Of a stretch of 10,187 bases of DNA, positions 1-4,752 are shown in pieces (position 1 is the first letter of the stretch; every line of letters starts with the position of its first letter). The notes under the pieces were generated by a model, which saw only the letters and a program-made list of their open reading frames with translations, ran no database searches and had not been told where the DNA came from. The stretch is from assembly GCA_016839345.1 (NCBI GenBank), contig JAEOUL010000230.1, positions 1-10,187 on the forward strand, read 5' to 3'. The stretch is from Candidatus Thorarchaeota archaeon. GTDB taxonomy: Archaea > Asgardarchaeota > Thorarchaeia > Thorarchaeales > Thorarchaeaceae. Both the position numbers and the translations under genes were made by a program.

Positions 1-1518
1 CGATATGTTCTGATTACTCCGAATAACCCAATCACTGTCACATTGAACGCTACAGGTGATATAATCTCAGCAGATGAGATCACTCTCACTCTATATAACG
101 AAAAGGGTTTCAATCTCATACTGCGACCAAATAGAAAGGCTGACCAGATATTCACAATTGGTTATCAACCCCTTGTCAAATCACAAGCTGCAGTAATGAT
201 TCTGACAGTGGTGGCAATTCTCTGGTTCTCTGAAGGGATCAGTCTAGTTGCCACTTCTCTCATGATTCCTGTACTCATAGTGCTTACTGATATCCGAACT
301 GCTCAAAACGCGCTTGCGCCTTTCTTCGACCCAGCTGTAGTTCTCATATTTGGAGGATTCCTCATTGGTCGAGCATTGACAAAGTATGAATTAGACAAGA
401 GGCTAGCTCTTCTGATTCTCTCTCGCAGTGAAGGATCGGGTTCCAGTCTTATTCTCACAGTGATGGGTGTTACAGCATTTCTATCAATGTGGATCAGTAA
501 CACAGCTTCTGCCGCAATCATGATTCCAATCGCATTGGCTGTGATTAGTCGGATAAGAAGCACTGAAACCCGTGATAAATATGGAAAAGCACTTGTTCTC
601 GGTGTGGCTTATGCAGCCACACTCGGAGGTGTTGCCAGTCTTGTGGGGTCTCCTCCAAATCCCTTAGCTGCAACATACATCAACTCATTTCTAGGTGTTC
701 AGTTCTCTTTTATGAGTTGGATTCCTTTTGGACTTCCAGTAGTCCTGATTATGCTACCTTTGATTTGGCAATGGATTATGTTTCGCTTCAAACTACCAAA
801 GAGTATTGAAGAAATGCATGAGCTTAAGGAAATCTCGTACAAAGAATATCTGAAACTTGGACCAATGCCAATGCAACAGAAGCTTGTGGTTGCTGTATTC
901 ATTTCAGTAATTGTGTTATGGTTAACAGAAAGAATTCCGGATTTCATAGCTAGTGCAATAGGCTGGCATGGACATGGAATATCCAGTTCCATTGCTGCTC
1001 TAATGGGTGGATTGGCCTTAATGATACTACGTTTACTCAATGAAACTGATGTGTCCTCAGGAATAAGTTGGTCATCACTGTTGATACTGGGAAGTGGTAT
1101 CACACTGGGTGGTGCAATGATTGATACAGGATTATCAGCGTTTATAGCCCATCAAATGAGTGGCCTGGGTACCTTTCCACCATTTCTCGTTGTGATTATT
1201 ATTGGTTGTATAGCAGTTCTTGTCACAATGGTCGCTTCAAATACCGGAGCTGCTGTCATACTAATCCCGATTGCCATTCCTCTCGCAACTGGATTAGGAA
1301 TTGATCCAATACTAATCGTGATGGTTATAGCTATAGCAGTTTCAATGGACTTTGCACTTCCAACAGGTACTCCGCCATCAACCATCGCTTATAGTACTGG
1401 CAAGGTTGAGATGAGAGAAATGGTCACCACAGGTCTAATTGTTGATTTGATTGCGATTATTGTGGTTACGATTCTAGTCGTTTGGTTATGGGGTCTGTTT
1501 GGACTTGTTGTCCTTTAG
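1..1518 (+). CDS. SLC13/DASS-family sodium:anion symporter, 5' end outside window
   Basis: Predicted integral membrane transporter of the divalent anion:Na+ symporter (SLC13/DASS, also called ArsB/NhaD-like) superfamily. Such proteins import dicarboxylates, sulfate or phosphate with Na+; the substrate cannot be told here. Counting from the TTG at 43, the two hallmark SNT motifs lie at residues 152-154 (WISNTASAA) and 399-401 (ASNTGAA). They sit in the two inverted-repeat halves that form the Na+/substrate sites. Other family marks are GGVASLVGSPPN (195-206), LGSGITLGGAMIDTGL (349-364) and the C-terminal FALPTGTPPSTIAY (437-450). About eleven hydrophobic segments are visible. The frame is open from base 1, and the 14 codons before the TTG at 43 read sensibly into it. 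The TTG is therefore probably internal, and the true start with the first membrane helix lies upstream. The stretch before residue 45 is polar and beta-like, probably a loop outside the membrane. The stop is TAG. Family assignment is firm; substrate is unknown. Confidence 0.9.
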   Translation, partial: RYVLITPNNPITVTLNATGDIISADEITLTLYNEKGFNLILRPNRKADQIFTIGYQPLVKSQAAVMILTVVAILWFSEGISLVATSLMIPVLIVLTDIRTAQNALAPFFDPAVVLIFGGFLIGRALTKYELDKRLALLILSRSEGSGSSLILTVMGVTAFLSMWISNTASAAIMIPIALAVISRIRSTETRDKYGKALVLGVAYAATLGGVASLVGSPPNPLAATYINSFLGVQFSFMSWIPFGLPVVLIMLPLIWQWIMFRFKLPKSIEEMHELKEISYKEYLKLGPMPMQQKLVVAVFISVIVLWLTERIPDFIASAIGWHGHGISSSIAALMGGLALMILRLLNETDVSSGISWSSLLILGSGITLGGAMIDTGLSAFIAHQMSGLGTFPPFLVVIIIGCIAVLVTMVASNTGAAVILIPIAIPLATGLGIDPILIVMVIAIAVSMDFALPTGTPPSTIAYSTGKVEMREMVTTGLIVDLIAIIVVTILVVWLWGLFGLVVL

Positions 1519-1536
1519 TGCAACTATGCTTTTCAC

Positions 1537-1550
1537 GAAGGGTTTAAATC
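1537..1550 (+). promoter_or_regulatory. Archaeal BRE/TATA promoter of the 256-aa gene
   Basis: The sequence GAAGGGTTTAAATC contains TTTAAA at 1543-1548 preceded by a purine-rich BRE-like element. A start site about 25 bases downstream would fall near 1568-1572. That leaves a leader of about 15 bases, which contains AGGTG (1573-1577), a Shine-Dalgarno match 7 bases before the ATG at 1585. The spacing fits an archaeal TBP/TFB promoter. Confidence 0.6.
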
Positions 1551-1584
1551 GCACTATAGAGCGAATCTGACAAGGTGTCAAAGT

Positions 1585-2355
1585 ATGAGTTGGGTTGCAA
1601 AGATAGTTGAAGGAAACCCTGATGACTTCACGCATTCAAAGCTTGTCAAGTATGGTATTGGCGAGCATCTAGGTCCAAGGATAAAATTGACACTTAGCAA
1701 GACAAGTATAAAATTCAAGGCGGATATTGACCATGAAAAAGACATCTTGAAGGGTTACTTGCTAGGTGCTCCGGAGGGCTCACATAAAGTAAAGGGTCAA
1801 ATCATTACATATACTGATCTCATATCTGAATATGCCTCCTTGAATATGCCCCTCGAGTGGAAGAAATCAAAGGGGAAAGGAACACCTGTTTTCAAAGCCA
1901 AAGTTGATGAAGTGGCTCCGTTGAAAGACATCAAAGCACTGTTTGATTTGGATGATCCAACAACATTCTATCTCTTGTCAATAAATCCTCGAGATGGTTC
2001 GAAACCATGGAAAGTCACTACAAAGACCTCATTCCCAAAGGGTGGTCCACAGGAGGAGGATGAAGAAAAAGGTGAGAAGGATCCTGTTTTCACGAAAGGT
2101 GCACTTGGAAATACTCCTAAAATTCTAGATTATATTCTCGATTCATTCGTACCTGACGCCAAAGACAAGATTGGATCCAAAACAAAGAATATCATGATTA
2201 GGAACAACCTAGTGATTCATGATATCGAAATACCTACCGATCCAAGTTTGAGCTTCTCCGAAAAACGAAGACAAGCAAAGAAACGAGGTAAATTAATTCG
2301 TTCAGTAACAATTGATGATGAGGATCTTACATTTGAATATGAGTTCCTTGCATGA
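1585..2355 (+). CDS. Uncharacterised 256-aa soluble protein, two regions joined by an acidic linker
   Basis: I do not recognise this protein. It has no signal peptide, membrane segment, cysteine cluster or nucleotide-binding motif. Residues 1-150 look like a mixed alpha/beta region rich in lysine. Residues 152-166 form a charged Gly/Glu/Lys linker. Residues 167-256 form a second region with a basic stretch (EKRRQAKKRGK, 226-236) followed by an acidic, beta-like end. The ATG at 1585 is supported by AGGTG 7 bases upstream and by a TATA box. The gene has its own promoter, and the next gene does too, so it is probably monocistronic. The uneven charge would suit a cytoplasmic nucleic-acid- or protein-binding role, but that is inference. 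It is a real gene: strong promoter, typical codon use and a full-length open frame. Confidence 0.8.
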   Translation: MSWVAKIVEGNPDDFTHSKLVKYGIGEHLGPRIKLTLSKTSIKFKADIDHEKDILKGYLLGAPEGSHKVKGQIITYTDLISEYASLNMPLEWKKSKGKGTPVFKAKVDEVAPLKDIKALFDLDDPTTFYLLSINPRDGSKPWKVTTKTSFPKGGPQEEDEEKGEKDPVFTKGALGNTPKILDYILDSFVPDAKDKIGSKTKNIMIRNNLVIHDIEIPTDPSLSFSEKRRQAKKRGKLIRSVTIDDEDLTFEYEFLA

Positions 2356-2370
2356 GTTTAAGACCGTGAC

Positions 2371-2380
2371 GTTTAAATTC
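2371..2380 (+). promoter_or_regulatory. TATA box of the small membrane protein gene
   Basis: GTTTAAATTC carries TTTAAAT at 2372-2378, 16 bases after the preceding stop. A start site about 25 bases downstream falls near 2398-2402 (CACTATAAG). GAGG at 2411-2414 then lies 8 bases before the ATG at 2423. The TTTAAA core matches the box at 1543. Confidence 0.6.
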
Positions 2381-2422
2381 GAAACCACAGCGGCCACTAT
2401 AAGAAAAGAAGAGGCGTAAATT

Positions 2423-2623
2423 ATGCTCCAAGGATTTGAAGGATATTATTTTCCATTGTCAATCTTTTTTGTATTCTTCGGAATATTTGCATTAGGATGG
2501 CTGATAATTCATATTGAGCATGGACGTCACTTCTCAAAGTTTAAAGTTGGAGCTGCACTTATTCTGGGAGCACTCCTCCTAGGTTTCGGTATCCACTTTC
2601 TCCTGTTATCAGCTGGAATCTAG
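2423..2623 (+). CDS. Small two-helix membrane protein, 66 aa
   Basis: This is a hypothetical protein with two predicted membrane helices, about residues 10-30 (PLSIFFVFFGIFALGWLIIHI) and 43-64. They are joined by a short charged hairpin (EHGRHFSKFK) that should face the cytoplasm by the positive-inside rule. There are no catalytic or metal-binding motifs. The ATG start is set by GAGG 8 bases upstream, and the gene has its own TATA box. The stop is TAG. Both flanks are intergenic, so nothing in the context points to a partner. Although short, the clear regulatory signals and clean two-helix pattern make it a likely real gene. Function is unknown. Confidence 0.75.
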   Translation: MLQGFEGYYFPLSIFFVFFGIFALGWLIIHIEHGRHFSKFKVGAALILGALLLGFGIHFLLLSAGI

Positions 2624-2636
2624 CATTTTGCTTTTC
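2624..2636 (+). terminator. Possible T-rich archaeal terminator
   Basis: Directly after the stop of the 66-aa gene the sequence has two T4 runs (CATTTTGCTTTTC). Archaeal RNA polymerase can stop on T-tracts without a hairpin, but runs of five or more are more convincing. The 10-mer TGCTTTTCAC here (2629-2638) also occurs at 1527-1536, just after the transporter stop codon. Confidence 0.3.
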
Positions 2637-2653
2637 ACAACCACTATGAACGA

Positions 2654-2667
2654 AATACCATTATTTA
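2654..2667 (+). promoter_or_regulatory. Weak candidate promoter for the 395-aa gene / helicase cluster
   Basis: In the 112-base gap before the GTG at 2736, ATTATTTA (2660-2667) is the best TATA-like sequence, with AAATACC upstream. It would place a start site near 2690 and leave a leader of about 45 bases. It is weaker than the TTTAAA boxes at 1543 and 2372. The gap otherwise holds a 10-bp palindrome (GCAAATTTGC, 2707-2716) and no gene. Confidence 0.3.
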
Positions 2668-2735
2668 GCAAGCAAACAAGCTAGAAACGCCTTCCTTGAG
2701 TAGGCAGCAAATTTGCAGGATAAGAGGATTAGCAC

Positions 2736-3923
2736 GTGTTACTTGAGCCTGACATTCAAAAACTGGCAGTCGAAAGCCGGCAAAAGTTGGTCCAAGAGTT
2801 CGCTGAAAAGCATGCAAACCTGAGAGAGCGAGTAAGACGAGTTCCTGAGGCTGATGCTCAGAAAATATCAGAAACACTTTCTTGTCCACTAGAGGTTGCC
2901 ATGATTGCATACCTGATCAATATGGATGGACTCATGACAGTCAAGAAAGCAGTAAGTCATCTAAGCGCTGAGCTTGAAAGAAGAGCTTCTGTTGGTGAAG
3001 ATATTCCAAACCTGCCTGGAAACATTATGGAGTTTGTACTTGCTGAGGGAAAGTGGATTTCTCATATCTATGGTAGTTTTGGGAGAGAAATTGAGCTAAA
3101 AGCCAGAGAACTCGCAAATCTTGAAGAGGGGATTGAAGGAAGTGCTGTTGAGGTTGAAAAAGCTCTATCGATAATTGCAGCGAGAACCAAAATCTCAGAG
3201 ACTTTCATTGCACCTGTGTTGGATGAATGGCTGAAAGAACATCCAAAGGGAAATAGCTTGAATGCACTCTCCGCTTTTGGTCAGGGCATTACAAAATGGA
3301 ATAGAAACACACTCGCTGGTAAGTTCATTCAAGTTCAAAGAAGGAATCAGGCTCTATTCAGGATTCTAAGAGAAAGCCTATTGACAGCTTCTGAATCCTA
3401 CACGATGGATGCATCTATTAAACGTCTTGACACTCTTATCGAGGAACTGGGAAGTCCTTTAGAGGATATGACATTGCGTGCAACATCTCACTTGCTCTTG
3501 CACATTGTACCGCGACTAGCAACAGGAAAAGGTGATCGATCACCTTACGTAGCTGTTGGAGTCAGTTCAACAAGAGGCAATAAAGCAGAGCCTGATCTCA
3601 CTTCTCCATTTGACTTTCTCGAACGCGATGTCAAGCTCGCAAAACGGCGAAGAGGAATCGAGCGTGAAAATTATCTCAAAGAAAAGATATCCCGTGTATT
3701 GAGAGTTTTAACGTATCAAGAGAATACTCCATCGGAGTCGTTGGAGAAATGTATGACAGAACTGGTTGATCGTTTGAACCTTGCTGATATCCCCTTGGAA
3801 AATGAAATTGCTTCTTGTAAGAAGGAGCTGTTAAACGTTCCTGAATCAGAGCGTATTAAACTCACGATGAAGCTCATCTATAATTTTGTCACTTCTTTTG
3901 TATACGGGGAGGAAGCTGTTTGA
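2736..3923 (+). CDS. Uncharacterised alpha-helical 395-aa protein, first gene of the helicase cluster
   Basis: I do not recognise a family. The protein is almost entirely helical and charged, with no membrane segment, signal peptide or zinc motif. Residues 1-260 read as successive amphipathic helices, for example IQKLAVESRQKLVQEFAEKH (7-26) and the segment around 119-150. Residues 262-290 form a Gly/Ser/Pro-rich loop (TGKGDRSPYVAVGVSSTRG). The loop is followed by a very basic helix (DVKLAKRRRGIERE, 298-311) and a helical tail. The GTG start is the first possible codon after the in-frame TAG at 2730-2732, and GAGG (2724-2727) lies 8 bases before it. The stop overlaps the start of the 258-aa gene by 4 bases, so the two are very probably translated from one message. 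The helical build suggests a scaffold or partner subunit, possibly of the helicase downstream (inference). A perfect 18-bp palindrome lies inside the gene at 3529-3546. Confidence 0.8.
   Translation: MLLEPDIQKLAVESRQKLVQEFAEKHANLRERVRRVPEADAQKISETLSCPLEVAMIAYLINMDGLMTVKKAVSHLSAELERRASVGEDIPNLPGNIMEFVLAEGKWISHIYGSFGREIELKARELANLEEGIEGSAVEVEKALSIIAARTKISETFIAPVLDEWLKEHPKGNSLNALSAFGQGITKWNRNTLAGKFIQVQRRNQALFRILRESLLTASESYTMDASIKRLDTLIEELGSPLEDMTLRATSHLLLHIVPRLATGKGDRSPYVAVGVSSTRGNKAEPDLTSPFDFLERDVKLAKRRRGIERENYLKEKISRVLRVLTYQENTPSESLEKCMTELVDRLNLADIPLENEIASCKKELLNVPESERIKLTMKLIYNFVTSFVYGEEAV
3906..3913 (+). promoter_or_regulatory. Strong Shine-Dalgarno deciding the TTG start at 3920
   Basis: GGGGAGGA lies 6 bases before the TTG at 3920, inside the last codons of the upstream gene. 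It supports the non-ATG start, which otherwise rests only on the TTGA overlap. Confidence 0.65.
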
Positions 3924-4696
3924 ATCTTACTCAAAATCCCCTCTACTGGCTTATTGAGATTGAGGGATATGACTATGACGTAGGTGTTCTACGGGGTGCA
4001 GACCTAAAGGGCAAAGCTCTCATTCTTTCCAGTCAGCTCTGGTCAATTATTAGAAGAACCAGAGTCTATTCTATTCTTATTGGTCCTGGAATATTCAAAG
4101 GGATTGCCACTAAGGGAAATATCCGAGTGGATGTACTCGAGTATCTATCTGCTTTAATGTTCGATCCAACAATGCTTCGCTATGATGAACCACTACCTCA
4201 GGTTGATATTGTATCACCCGAGGTCATTGACCCTCTTGGTGAAAGAGAAATTGAAGAGATTGTCACTGTGATTCGCAATCTTGTTATAGAGCGGGGGAAT
4301 ATACTCGCCGCAGACCCACTTGCCACTGTACAGACAAAGGCTAATGTTCCCCAAATAGCCCATTATGAAGAGGTCTTTGAACGAATCAATGTTTCACATG
4401 TTTCTGGAGTCCAACGTGCGAAATTCATACTCGCAGGAACTAACAGTCCGATGTACAAACCCTTTGTTGAACATTTTGAACGCAAGAAATTCTGGAATCG
4501 CCAAACAACAAAGATAATGGCATCTCCTTTCAATAAATTCAGCAATTTCGCAGATATTGATATCATGTCCGATTGGATGATTGTGGAAAAAGCTGGTATG
4601 GACACCAAGACTGGAATCGAAGCAATAGGAGACGAGTATGAACGAACTCTCAGCATGGTTGAGAAGGAAATGGAACACTATATCTTCGAGCTATGA
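3920..4696 (+). CDS. Uncharacterised 258-aa protein, middle gene of the helicase cluster
   Basis: I do not recognise a family. It begins with TTG in a TTGA overlap with the preceding stop and has a strong ribosome-binding site, so it should be translationally coupled to the 395-aa protein. Residues 8-75 look like a beta-rich small domain (YWLIEIEGYDYDVGVLRG, then SILIGPGIFKGIA). Residues 105-130 form a helix, and 145-258 are mixed with a helical C-terminus (EYERTLSMVEKEMEHYIFEL). No cysteine pairs, Walker motif or membrane helix is present. Several acidic residues (D18, D20, E108, E110, E112, E113, D212, D214) are scattered without forming a nuclease motif I can name. The stop TGA at 4694-4696 overlaps ATG at 4693 of a 19-codon mini-ORF that leads directly to the helicase start. 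Sharing a probable transcript with a helicase suggests a role in the same process. Confidence 0.8.
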   Translation: MNLTQNPLYWLIEIEGYDYDVGVLRGADLKGKALILSSQLWSIIRRTRVYSILIGPGIFKGIATKGNIRVDVLEYLSALMFDPTMLRYDEPLPQVDIVSPEVIDPLGEREIEEIVTVIRNLVIERGNILAADPLATVQTKANVPQIAHYEEVFERINVSHVSGVQRAKFILAGTNSPMYKPFVEHFERKKFWNRQTTKIMASPFNKFSNFADIDIMSDWMIVEKAGMDTKTGIEAIGDEYERTLSMVEKEMEHYIFEL

Positions 4697-4752
4697 TACA
4701 ACCGAAAGGGTCTTTGGTGCTTGTTTTCGCACTTCTGTTGAGGCCTACCTAG
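4693..4752 (+). other. 19-codon mini-ORF bridging the 258-aa gene and the helicase
   Basis: ATG at 4693 overlaps the upstream TGA (ATGA) and opens 19 codons encoding MIQPKGSLVLVFALLLRPT. It ends in TAG at 4750-4752, immediately before the helicase TTG at 4753 and in the same frame as the helicase. The peptide is hydrophobic in the middle. No convincing Shine-Dalgarno precedes it; GAG at 4688-4690 is too weak and too close. It could be a coupling or leader ORF, or chance. Confidence 0.25.
4740..4743 (+). promoter_or_regulatory. Shine-Dalgarno deciding the helicase TTG start
   Basis: GAGG lies 9 bases before the TTG at 4753. The in-frame TAG at 4750-4752 rules out a longer helicase unless that stop is read through, so this TTG is the first usable start. 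Confidence 0.5.

Noticed and set aside
4363..4678. Two minus-strand ORFs of 94-97 codons opposite the 258-aa gene
   Set aside because: They are antisense shadows of a gene with a good ribosome-binding site. Their compositions are unlike real proteins and they have no start signals.
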